A stretch of 64,000 nt of DNA from Butyrivibrio fibrisolvens (GTDB lineage Bacteria > Bacillota > Clostridia > Lachnospirales > Lachnospiraceae), in assembly GCF_023206215.1 (NCBI RefSeq), contig NZ_CP065800.1, positions 3,224,001 through 3,288,000 on the forward strand, given 5' to 3'. Both the position numbers and the translations under genes were made by a program. Of this stretch, positions 43,999 through 50,815 are shown piece by piece; position 1 is the first letter of the stretch; every line of letters begins with the position of its first letter. Under the pieces are notes generated by a model. The model saw only the letters and a list, made by a program, of their open reading frames with translations. It searched no databases and was not told where the DNA came from.

Positions 43999-44652
43999 TC
44001 ATTCCCACGCAAAATTATCTTTTCCTGCTCCAAGCTCAAAATGGTATTTCACAAGGCCAGTATCCACCCCGGTAAAGATTCCATTATCACAGGAAATGGA
44101 AACCTTGCTTTCTTTTCCGCTTATAGTAAATGCCTGCTTTGCCAACGCCGTAGGTGCCAGAAGTGCTGCATCCACACCATTCTTAAACCACTCGGGCACT
44201 TCTCCGTCATAAGTACTGACATCGGATGCCTTCTTAGACTTATGCGGCACCCCCTGTGTCTGACCATAACCTACAGCAATGATCCCCACCGGTTTTGCTC
44301 CCTCTGCCTTCTCCTGTGCTCCCTTCCTGTTAAAGGTTCCACCGACCCACCATGTATTCAGCCCCAGTGTCTGCGCATACAGCATAAGGTCTGCGCCGCA
44401 ATAGCCACATAGTTCATCAGCACCTTCCGGACCCGCCATAATGAAAAAATTGTTCACGCCCTTGGCCAGGATCAGCTTAATCACGCCCGGAACCGCAGTA
44501 TTATCATTTGTCATGAGCTTAATGGATAGTCCAAACTGCTCATTATTTTTTCTTACGCGGTCATTCAGTTTCGTCACGACATCCTCCGGGATAGCTTTAT
44601 CCGTGTATTTACGCACCATATGCCGTTCTAACATTGCCTGTTTCATATCCAT
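43999..44652 (-). CDS. nitroreductase-family flavoprotein
   Basis: FMN-dependent oxidoreductase of 217 residues. The N-terminal MKQAMLERHMVRKYTDKAIP is the usual nitroreductase start (R-x-x-R-K-Y/F). FIMAGPEGADELCGYCGADL and LNTWWVGGTF match the flavin-binding core. VGIIAVGYGQTQGVPHKSKK is the C-terminal signature of the NfrA/TdsD-like subgroup. The start is set at 44652 by GGAGGG 7 nt upstream. It follows marR by 15 bp, so the two are co-transcribed. Together with the hydrolase it forms a MarR-controlled detoxification-type set (inference). Confidence 0.9.
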   Translation of the reverse strand: MDMKQAMLERHMVRKYTDKAIPEDVVTKLNDRVRKNNEQFGLSIKLMTNDNTAVPGVIKLILAKGVNNFFIMAGPEGADELCGYCGADLMLYAQTLGLNTWWVGGTFNRKGAQEKAEGAKPVGIIAVGYGQTQGVPHKSKKASDVSTYDGEVPEWFKNGVDAALLAPTALAKQAFTISGKESKVSISCDNGIFTGVDTGLVKYHFELGAGKDNFAWE

Positions 44653-44667
44653 ATAAAATCCCTCCAT

Positions 44668-45090
44668 TTACTGATTGATTTCCTTTGCCCGCTGCGACAT
44701 CTTCTTTAACTGAGCAGCAAAGACTTCTGCTTCCTTTTGCGTCATGTCCTGTGTAATAAAATCCACCCATTTCTTCTGAAGCTCACGGATCCGCGGCTCT
44801 GCGTTCTTCGCCTTATCAGTCAGATACACCCTTTTTGCCCGGTAATTTTCTTCATGCGCTTCCCTGCGGACAAGCCCTTTCTTCTCCATTCCCTGGATAG
44901 TTCTTGTCGTTGCCGCCTTATCTACGGTAATCACAGCTGCCATCTCCTCTTGGGTAAGTCCGTCTCTATTATACAGCTGTGAAAGGTACATCAGCTCCGA
45001 TGCTGTAATCTCAACATCAGATAGTTCATGACCAAAGAACAAATTCAGCTGACGCATCAACACAGATATATATGTTCCTGCTTTTAACAT
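44668..45090 (-). CDS. MarR-family transcriptional regulator
   Basis: Winged-helix regulator of 140 residues: helical dimerisation start (GTYISVLMRQLNLFF), recognition region RDGLTQEEMAAVITVDKAAT and TRTIQGMEKKGLVRREAHEE, wing (YRAKRVYLTDKAK) and C-terminal helix. GGAGG precedes the ATG. Its promoter contains two TTGAC-NN-GTCAA palindromes, and a third lies before the downstream hydrolase, so autorepression and control of the neighbouring enzymes are likely. The ligand is unknown. Confidence 0.93.
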   Translation of the reverse strand: MLKAGTYISVLMRQLNLFFGHELSDVEITASELMYLSQLYNRDGLTQEEMAAVITVDKAATTRTIQGMEKKGLVRREAHEENYRAKRVYLTDKAKNAEPRIRELQKKWVDFITQDMTQKEAEVFAAQLKKMSQRAKEINQ

Positions 45091-45109
45091 TTTAATTCCT
45101 CCATCTCAG

Positions 45110-45149
45110 TTGACAAGTCAATTGTACTAAAATTGTATTGACTTGTCAA
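45110..45149 (-). promoter_or_regulatory. marR promoter with twin operators
   Basis: TTGACA (45149-45144), a 17-bp spacer and TACAAT (45126-45121) form a near-consensus sigma-A promoter. The palindromes TTGACTTGTCAA (45138-45149) and TTGACAAGTCAA (45110-45121) overlap the -35 and flank the -10, 28 bp apart, which is ideal for autorepression. Confidence 0.8.
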
Positions 45150-45202
45150 CTGAAAATTCAAAAAAAGCCAGCTGACAGACAAAACTCCATCAGCCGCAAT
45201 TA

Positions 45203-45631
45203 TTACACTCTCTGGCAGAAATCCAAACTCAGCCAGCCAATCCCGCTTTTCAGTTTCCCCCAAAGAGAAGCCCACGCACCACTGGAAGTAGTCACAATGG
45301 TATAAATACCCAGAGGACAGAACTGAACCCTATCATAGTTGGTTCCCGGACCTTTCTTGATATTCAGATCACTGATCTTCACCTGTACCAGAAACGGCAC
45401 CTTCACCGCAGGCTCCGCCGTTTTAGGCTCATACACCACCTTGCCGTCAGCATCGAACACCTTATATCCAGGATTCTGATCTGCACACTTCTTCGCATTG
45501 GCAAGAACCTTGTAAGTGCCCTTCTGACTCTTACTATCCGCCCATGTCTTCCTGACACGGTACCACTTGACCGTCTCGCCGCCAGAATCCTCCGCGTCAT
45601 ACGGCGTCAGCTTCCGCTTCTCGATATACAT
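45203..45631 (-). pseudogene. amidase/lysin C-terminal fragment with SH3 domain
   Basis: The ORF begins MYIEKRKLTPYDAEDSGG and contains a cell-wall-type linker repeat (YRVRKTWADSKSQKGTYKVL, then DADGKVVYEP) and an SH3b domain (VKISDLNIKKGPGTNYDRV, GIYTIV, WGKLKSGIGWLSLDFC). This is the C-terminal half of an N-acetylmuramoyl-L-alanine amidase as found on prophages and conjugative elements. The catalytic half is missing, and there is no ribosome site. It is debris in the cargo region. Confidence 0.7.
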
Positions 45632-45633
45632 TG

Positions 45634-45759
45634 ATGAATGACGGGGAAGCAAGCAGAGTTTTTGTGGGTGACGATGCAGAAATACTTAACACCCCTTCAT
45701 GGGTTGATGTGCAGATTAAGCAGATTAAACTGAAAGTTAATCTATTCAGAAATACTTAA
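45634..45759 (+). CDS. doubtful 41-residue ORF
   Basis: The plus-strand ORF MNDGEASRVFVGDDAEILNT ... KLKVNLFRNT has plausible composition but no ribosome site. It overlaps the junction between amidase debris and the relaxase terminator. A 12-bp direct repeat (CAGAAATACTTA) occurs at both ends of its second half. Confidence 0.2.
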   Translation: MNDGEASRVFVGDDAEILNTPSWVDVQIKQIKLKVNLFRNT

Positions 45760-45827
45760 ATTTTTACTTTGTAGCAACTGTTTATAATTATACCTATATC
45801 TACCATCCTGTTCAATATTATGTGCAT

Positions 45828-45850
45828 AAAACAAGGGCGTTTTCACGCCC
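45828..45850 (-). terminator. terminator after the relaxase gene
   Basis: GGGCGT and ACGCCC pair around a 4-nt loop (45835-45850) and are followed on the minus strand by TTGTTTT. It lies 24 bp after the mob stop. Confidence 0.75.
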
Positions 45851-45873
45851 CTGCCTATTGCACTATCAGTTAT

Positions 45874-46955
45874 TCATCTCTCAGGTCTTTGATTATTCCT
45901 ATTAAGATTAGGGACTTGTTGCTCTTTTCTCTGATCAACTATCGCCTGGCTTTCTCTTAGCTTTTGCAAAATGCTTGTTTTAGCCTTTTCAGCTACCTCA
46001 GGCTTCTTGGTCTTATCCCACCATTCCTTGAATGTTCTGAAGGCTTTCGAGACTAGTTTTCCCAGTGTGGTCTTAGGATTTTCGAGTGTTGCGTATCTCA
46101 TGAATTCCTTTTTCATTTCTGTATTTACCACTGAGTCCACATATTGGTTAACTGTGCTTTCAATGTCCTCCTTCATTTCTTTAGCCGTTCCGTCCAGAGC
46201 TTCAATCTGTGTCTCCTTCTCCTGGCACTTATCTTCCAGCTTTTCATATTCTTGCTGCTTTAGCCTTAAGTAGAATTCTTTTGAGAAGTCGCTATTCCTT
46301 CCTTTTTCCTTTGGCTTTAAGGTTTCATCTCCAAAGATCTCCGGGTGGTCTATCATCTGATGCTCTACAAAATCGTGCATTAGATCTTGTATTTTTTCTA
46401 GTCTCTCCTGATCAAACACTTTTGTTTTTGCCACCTGTTTGCTTAGTCCTCGTTTGTATCCTGTTGCTACCGGAACTCCTACTACGTGCATATGAGGTGA
46501 ATCCTCATCCAAGTGTGTTACCGCCGATGCGATTTTGAATTCCGGAACTATCTCTTTTACATATTCAAGCTGATCTCTCAAGAGTGGCTTCATTGCATTC
46601 CACTGCTCTCTCGTCTTATCTGCCCAGAATTCCTTATCCCCTACTTGGAGAATTACCTCCGTAGCCACATCATTCTTTTTTTACTTTCGGATACATACTC
46701 CAGATAGTCAGGAATCTGTCTGTCACTTCTTTTACCTTTGTTGTATTCCGCAAGTGCCTCAGAGAATTCCCTTTCATAAATCTCTTTTACATCATCGAGA
46801 ACATTTACTTCACTCCCGACTTCCACTTCGATCATTTCTTCGTTATACTCTTCGCTTTGAAATAATCGAAGATTGTGTTTGCTCACCGAAACCACATCTC
46901 GCGTTTTAGTGAGCGAATGCTTCTTACATGAAATGTGAAATGTCACTGTTATCAT
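45874..46955 (-). pseudogene. MobV (Mob/Pre) relaxase, frame break at A7
   Basis: Plasmid-type relaxase that nicks oriT and covalently holds DNA for mobilization. The N part starts at 46955 (MITVTFHISCKKHSLTKTRD) with AGGAG upstream and includes KHNLRLFQSEEYN. The C part contains the HUH-like metal motif HLDEDSPHMHVVGVP, GLSKQVAKTKVF and a coiled-coil tail. The frames join at a seven-A run (46676-46682 as T on the plus strand). A -1 slip there, or one extra A, gives SKKKNDVATEVILQVGDKEF as one protein of about 360 residues. Runs of this kind are known slippage sites, so expression by slippage is possible; miscalling or mutation are alternatives. Confidence 0.85.
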
Positions 46956-47010
46956 AAACAAACTCCTTTCGTAATATTTTTTGCCGCCGGCAGGCCCCTC
47001 GAGAGCCCCC

Positions 47011-47138
47011 GGATAATGATGTGTAATGTCATTATCCATAGAGGGTTACCCATAACGACACGTTATGGGAAGCTCGCTCCGCTCGCCTGCCAAGCCATTC
47101 ATTCCTTGGCTGATTATTACCGGAGCGTGTCACGCTCC
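47011..47138. other. candidate oriT region
   Basis: Between the relaxase and the accessory gene lie three inverted repeats: GGATAATGA/TCATTATCC (47011-47037), CCCATAAC/GTTATGGG (47049-47069) and GGAGCGTG/CACGCTCC (47122-47138). MobV relaxases normally act on such repeats directly upstream of mob. The nick site is not identified. Confidence 0.6.
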
Positions 47139-47159
47139 CGTTCAATCCATCAAGGGAAA

Positions 47160-47393
47160 TCACCATCTAAAATCCCTGTGCATTCCCACCATATCGAGGT
47201 AGTCCTGACGAGCTTTTTCCTTCTCCTCTTCTGTGGGTGCTGTCTTGAACTTTGAATAGATTTCATGCCTCACTAGTTTTTCCATCTTGTCTTCAAGTTC
47301 TTTTTTGATCAGATCAGTATCTTCATCAAACTCAAAGACCAGTAATCGTACCAGCCTTATAAATAATTCCTGTGATATCTGTACGTTTTTCAT
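47160..47393 (-). CDS. small mobilization-module accessory protein
   Basis: Protein of 77 residues starting MKNVQISQELFIRLVRLLVF with AAGGGA just upstream (start 47393; nine extra residues possible). It is helical and charged, with KLVRHEIYSKFKTAPTEEEK and DYLDMVGMHRDFRW. Very similar small proteins, often annotated as complexin-like, sit between relaxase and replication genes of clostridial mobilizable elements; their role is unproven. A DNA-binding or relaxosome role is an inference from position. Confidence 0.7.
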   Translation of the reverse strand: MKNVQISQELFIRLVRLLVFEFDEDTDLIKKELEDKMEKLVRHEIYSKFKTAPTEEEKEKARQDYLDMVGMHRDFRW

Positions 47394-47500
47394 TCGTCCC
47401 TTTCTTCTAGTCCGCAACAATGCAGTGTCTTTATCTTTTTACAACCTTGCAATCTTAAGAGTGTAACTTCAGATACCTTACATTGTTGCGGTCTTGATTA

Positions 47501-48475
47501 TCATTCGTTCTCTTTCAATATCCAGTACCAGGTATTGTTGATTCTCCTGGCTTTTATCCCAAGTTCATTTTTGGCTATCTCCAGAGTTCTTTTTGATATA
47601 TCCTCTTCTTTAGCCAGTTCTACTGCCTCGTTACTTGGGATCATATTATGGTCTTCAGCCAATTCTCTCAGAAGAGCTATCGCCTTTTCCTGCTTATTCG
47701 CTTTCGGTGCAATTCCTCCGAGAACTTCGTCTGCGGTTATTTCATAATCTCCAATCCACTCGAATCCCTTTTCTGATAATCTGAAGGCCTTTGAATGTCC
47801 AAATGCTGCTAAGTTGTTCTTTATTTGGACTATTGCCCTTAGTTCCGGTTCTCCTTCTATCCTTCCTACCAGCAGGACACTTCTTGCTACTGCGTAGAAG
47901 TCAATTGATCCCATCCCTCTATAGGCTGCCTTGTTTCCGGAAGCCTTGTTCATGTGTCCGATTAGGATGATTGCACATTTGTACTTCTCCGCCAGAGCTC
48001 CCAGCTTCTTAGTCATATCTCTTGCTTCGTTAGCTCTATTCATATCCATTCCGCCTCCGAGATATGCCTGTAGTGGATCCAGAATCAAGAGTTTTGCTCC
48101 AGTCCTTATGATTGCCTGTTCAACTCTCTCATCTACCATTGATAGCGATTTATCACTCTCATCTATCACATGGATTTTGGAGCAGTCAGCCCCGGCACCT
48201 TCAAGTCTTGGCTTTACTGTATCAGCCAGTCCGTCTTCTGCTGTCTGATATATGATGTTTATTGGTTCCTCACTCTGCAGACCTGTATCTAACGAAATTC
48301 CTTTTGATAACTTCGCTGCTGCATTTAGTACAAAAGTTGTTTTTCCATCTCCGGGATCTCCCTGAATGATGGTAAGCTTTCCATATGGTATAAACGGATA
48401 CCATAGCCAGGAAACTTCTTCAGCTTCTACATCTGACATCTGGATAAGCTTTAATTCTGGTTTGCTTGTTTCCAT
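47501..48475 (-). CDS. RepA-like AAA/RecA-fold ATPase
   Basis: ATPase of 324 residues. Walker A is GDPGDGKTT, Walker B LLILDPLQAYLGGG, with downstream ILIGHMNKASGNKAAYRGMG typical of hexameric RepA/DnaB-like helicases (AAA_25). A C-terminal winged-helix-like tail follows (ALLRELAEDHNMIPSNEAV, SKRTLEIAKNELGIKARRIN). In clostridial mobilizable elements this protein supports replication of the circular form (inference from family and context). GGAGG lies 6 nt before the ATG. The 129-bp leader is crossed by a divergent promoter and terminator that define a probable antisense RNA. Confidence 0.88.
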   Translation of the reverse strand: METSKPELKLIQMSDVEAEEVSWLWYPFIPYGKLTIIQGDPGDGKTTFVLNAAAKLSKGISLDTGLQSEEPINIIYQTAEDGLADTVKPRLEGAGADCSKIHVIDESDKSLSMVDERVEQAIIRTGAKLLILDPLQAYLGGGMDMNRANEARDMTKKLGALAEKYKCAIILIGHMNKASGNKAAYRGMGSIDFYAVARSVLLVGRIEGEPELRAIVQIKNNLAAFGHSKAFRLSEKGFEWIGDYEITADEVLGGIAPKANKQEKAIALLRELAEDHNMIPSNEAVELAKEEDISKRTLEIAKNELGIKARRINNTWYWILKENE

Positions 48476-48502
48476 TTTGATTCCTCCAATCTTACTTTTT
48501 TG

Positions 48503-48531
48503 TTGAACTTGGCCGGAACCCTTGCTATACT
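48503..48531 (+). promoter_or_regulatory. sigma-A promoter for an antisense RNA
   Basis: TTGAAC (48503-48508), a 17-bp spacer and TATACT (48526-48531) on the plus strand, opposite to the flanking genes. No plus-strand ORF follows, only a terminator about 65 nt on. Confidence 0.75.
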
Positions 48532-48537
48532 TTATTT

Positions 48538-48600
48538 AATCGAATTTACAAAAGCTCCGGCTTTTCATTCACTCTCTTGTTACCAGCAAGAGAGTTTTTT
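48538..48600 (+). ncRNA. candidate antisense (countertranscribed) RNA of the replication gene
   Basis: The predicted RNA of about 60-65 nt starts just after the promoter at 48503-48531. It contains a small hairpin (AAAGC-TCCG-GCTTT) and ends in a strong intrinsic terminator: ACTCTCTTG (48571-48579), loop, CAAGAGAGT (48587-48595), then six T. It is fully complementary to the leader of the RepA-like mRNA. This arrangement is like the ctRNAs that set plasmid copy number (pT181, pMV158 families). Existence is inferred from promoter plus terminator only. Confidence 0.6.
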
Positions 48601-48604
48601 CATT

Positions 48605-48841
48605 TTAGACTGCTTCTGGACTAAAGTATCCAATCTCTTCCCATACCTTTCTGTCTGGACAATAGTAGTTGTATTCACTAGAATTCTCTTTCTTCATGGC
48701 ATATCCAAATTTGAATATCCCCTGCTGGATTCCAATTCTTACGAACTGTGCATCCTTGTGCATTGCCTCGGCAACCTCAGTTATAGGAACATTTCTACCG
48801 GTAAATCTTGGTAGTTCTACATATAACTTTTTGTCTTCCAT
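48605..48841 (-). CDS. excisionase-like small DNA-binding protein
   Basis: Protein of 78 residues starting MEDKKLYVELPRFTGRNVPI with GGAGG 8 nt upstream (a longer ORF is unsupported). The segment ITEVAEAMHKDAQFVRIGIQ looks like a helix-turn-helix of the MerR/Xis type, followed by a beta wing (KFGYAMKKENSSEYNYYCPD). It is expressed from a strong promoter facing away from the XRE repressor. Excisionase or replication-initiation helper are both possible. Confidence 0.65.
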   Translation of the reverse strand: MEDKKLYVELPRFTGRNVPITEVAEAMHKDAQFVRIGIQQGIFKFGYAMKKENSSEYNYYCPDRKVWEEIGYFSPEAV

Positions 48842-48862
48842 ACTTTTCACCTCCCTTCTTTC

Positions 48863-48982
48863 AAAATACGAATTATCAGTTCGTATTTTGATAATACGTC
48901 TTAGTAATTCATTTGTCAACACAAAATATGTATTTATAATTCGTATTACGTTCTTGCAATTCGTATTACTACATGTTACAAT
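48863..48982. promoter_or_regulatory. divergent switch region with repeated operators
   Basis: The minus promoter is TTGACA (48919-48914), a 17-bp spacer and TATTAT (48896-48891), toward the excisionase-like gene. The plus promoter is TTGCAA (48954-48959), 17 bp and TACAAT (48977-48982), toward the repressor. Operators sharing TTCGTATT are AAAATACGAA/TTCGTATTTT (48863-48889, just after the minus start) and direct copies at 48940-48949 and 48960-48969, the latter inside the plus spacer. This is a lambda-like repressor control region. Confidence 0.75.
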
Positions 48983-49000
48983 TCACACAAGGAGGTCAGT

Positions 49001-49527
49001 ATGATGAATAATAGATCTGATATTGGAAATAGAATTAAAGAAGCCAGAAAAGCTCAGCACCTCAGTCAGACTGAACTGGCTAACAGACTAGGTAAAACTA
49101 TGCGTACCGTACAGAAATATGAAAGCGGTGAAATAGAGCCTTCAATAGGTGTACTGAATGAGATCGCAAGTATTCTTAACATCTCTCCGGCAGAACTTAT
49201 TGGATATCAGAAGAAGAACATCACTTTAGATACACTCTCAGATGTCCTCTATGTTCTAAACGAATTAAATAAAAAGCAGGTCTTCACTTTAATATAGACG
49301 TAAATCGCCCGCCAAAAACTGAAGAGTGGAGCTGTAGCCTTAAATTCATAGGAAACGATGAAGCAGCAGAAAACAACGCAGATCTCTGCCTTTTTCTGGA
49401 AAGATACGCAGATGAACGAGAAAGCCTTGAACAAGGCCTATCAAATGAAGATAGATTTAATCACTGGTTTGAAACAGAACTTGCATACTACGCAAATGTA
49501 GCATTGCCCGATAAGAAAGGTGATTAA
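49001..49527 (+). pseudogene. XRE-family repressor, frameshifted
   Basis: Helix-turn-helix repressor, start 49001 with AAGGAGG 5 nt upstream. The N-terminal HTH reads IGNRIKEARKAQHLSQTELA and MRTVQKYESGEIEPSIG. As read, the frame stops at 49297 after 98 residues. A single extra A in the five-A run 49271-49275 lets it continue (NKKAGLHFNIDVNRPPKTEE ... ETELAYYANVALPDKKGD) to 49527, giving 175 residues with no further stop. The extension is clearly coding in composition. It probably represses the divergent promoters and excision. Confidence 0.75.
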
Positions 49528-49581
49528 GGGACTATCCCCTTTTTCATAAATTACCTGAGCATCAAAGGAGGTCGATATTAT

Positions 49582-50634
49582 TTGAAATTACCAAACGGAT
49601 ATGGAAGTGTTATGAAAATGTCCGGGAAACGCAGAAAGCCCTATATGGTAAGAGTAACCACCGGATGGACCATTGATCCGGAAAAAGGTACCAAAAAGCA
49701 GACGTACAATGTCATAGGATATGCTGAAACCAAGCAGGAAGGCTTGCAAATGCTATCAGATTATCATCAGAATCCATTTGATACAAAAGCAGCCAAAATG
49801 ACATTCTCAGACGTATATAACGCCTGGTCTGAAGCAAAATATCCTACAATCTCTAAATCCAATGTGCATGGGTATACAGCCTCATATAACGTATGTGGCA
49901 CCCTTTACAACAAAACTTTTAGAGATATAAGGCTGGCAGAGCTTCAGAATGTCATTGATACCTGCGGAAAGAATTATCCTACACTCCGTAAGATCAAAGT
50001 CCTTTTCAATCAGCTTTACGATTATGCCCTTAAGAACGATATCTGTAACAAGGACTATTCCGAATTTGTAGATATCCTCAAGTATAAGGACAAAAATCCA
50101 AATAAGGTTGAGAGAGATATCTTTTCAAAAGCTGAGATTGACAGGCTATGGGAACTCAAGGATGATCCGTTCTACCAGACAGTACTGATGCTGATTTACA
50201 ACGGCTGTAGAATATCTGAACTACTGGATTTGGAAAAGAAAAATGTTCATCTTGAAGAACAGTATTTCGATGTGATACTAAGTAAGACTGAAAATGGTAT
50301 CAGAAAGGTTCCTATAGCAGATAAGGTTCTACCATTCTACAAAGCCTGGTATGAATCCTCTGACTGTGAATACCTTCTTCACACAGATGACAACAAAAAA
50401 TTCACCTACAGGAACTATAAAGACAGCTACTGGACACCACTAATAGAAAACCTTGGTATGGAGCACAATCCTCATGATACTAGGCATACCTGCATATCAA
50501 TGCTGGCGGAAGCTCATGTGGATCCTACAATGATCAAGAAAATCGTAGGACACTCCGGAGCAATGTCTCTGACAGAGAAAGTGTACACACACCTTGATAT
50601 CCAGTCTCTGGTAGAAGCAATTAACAAAATCTAA
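49582..50634 (+). CDS. int: tyrosine-family site-specific integrase
   Basis: Integrase of 350 residues, starting at a TTG with AAAGGAGG about 10 nt upstream. An N-terminal arm-binding region (1-65), a SAM-like core-binding domain (about 70-165) and a catalytic domain follow. Catalytic residues are Arg210 (NGCRISELL), Lys235, His298 and Arg301 (HDTRHT), His324 (VGHSG) and nucleophile Tyr335 (VYTHLD). All are present. It lies at the right end of the element, about 170 bp from the attR core, with arm-type repeats just after its stop, as in Tn916-like systems. Confidence 0.95.
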   Translation: MKLPNGYGSVMKMSGKRRKPYMVRVTTGWTIDPEKGTKKQTYNVIGYAETKQEGLQMLSDYHQNPFDTKAAKMTFSDVYNAWSEAKYPTISKSNVHGYTASYNVCGTLYNKTFRDIRLAELQNVIDTCGKNYPTLRKIKVLFNQLYDYALKNDICNKDYSEFVDILKYKDKNPNKVERDIFSKAEIDRLWELKDDPFYQTVLMLIYNGCRISELLDLEKKNVHLEEQYFDVILSKTENGIRKVPIADKVLPFYKAWYESSDCEYLLHTDDNKKFTYRNYKDSYWTPLIENLGMEHNPHDTRHTCISMLAEAHVDPTMIKKIVGHSGAMSLTEKVYTHLDIQSLVEAINKI

Positions 50635-50646
50635 GGCTTGAGAATT

Positions 50647-50684
50647 TTGCTGTCTACCTGCTGTTTACTCGCTGTTTACGGTAC
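50647..50684. repeat. arm-type repeats near the right end
   Basis: Three near-copies of GCTGTTTAC: TTGCTGTCTACCTGCTGTTT followed by ACTCGCTGTTTACGGTAC. The same motif and orientation occur near the left end at 41544-41569. Confidence 0.65.
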
Positions 50685-50733
50685 AAAATTTTCTGCGTTT
50701 CACCACAACTGAATACAATTATAGATAAAAGAA

Positions 50734-50764
50734 AAACCCCAGAAACACTGAGTTTCTGAGGTTT
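50734..50764. terminator. bidirectional terminator at the right end
   Basis: AAACCCCAGAAAC and GTTTCTGAGGTTT pair around a short loop. On the minus strand it is followed by TTTTTCTTTT, stopping read-through from the truncated ASCH-GNAT gene. On the plus strand it follows int. Confidence 0.75.
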
Positions 50765-50802
50765 GAAATTTCTTTTGTATTCTCTCGAATAATAAATAAT
50801 TA

Positions 50803-50815
50803 TCTCAGTGAGAAC
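50803..50815. repeat. attR core of the integrative element
   Basis: TCTC-AGT-GAGAAC on the plus strand, matching 41485-41497 except for the 3-bp centre. Reading the gene through GTTCTC-ACT-GAG and then AGA-ATG-AAA of the left side restores its frame. Confidence 0.75.

Larger units (their letters stand above)
41485..50815. mobile_element. 9.3-kb integrative mobilizable element
   Basis: It is bounded by 13-bp imperfect direct repeats TCTC-NNN-GAGAAC (41485-41497 and 50803-50815) that lie inside the two halves of one ASCH-GNAT gene. It encodes a tyrosine integrase, an XRE repressor, an excisionase-like protein, a RepA-like ATPase, a small accessory protein and a MobV relaxase, and has oriT-like inverted repeats. 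The left half carries cargo: MarR-nitroreductase-hydrolase, a TfoX-like gene and fragments of an M20 peptidase and an amidase. Arm-type repeats (TTGCTGTTTACCTGCTG) lie near both ends. No conjugation (T4SS) genes are present, so it is mobilizable rather than conjugative. Confidence 0.85.

Noticed and set aside
45766..45800. Left att site of the element near 45.8 kb
   Set aside because: Weak similarity to the arm repeats only; the split GNAT gene and the 13-bp repeat place the left end at 41485 instead.
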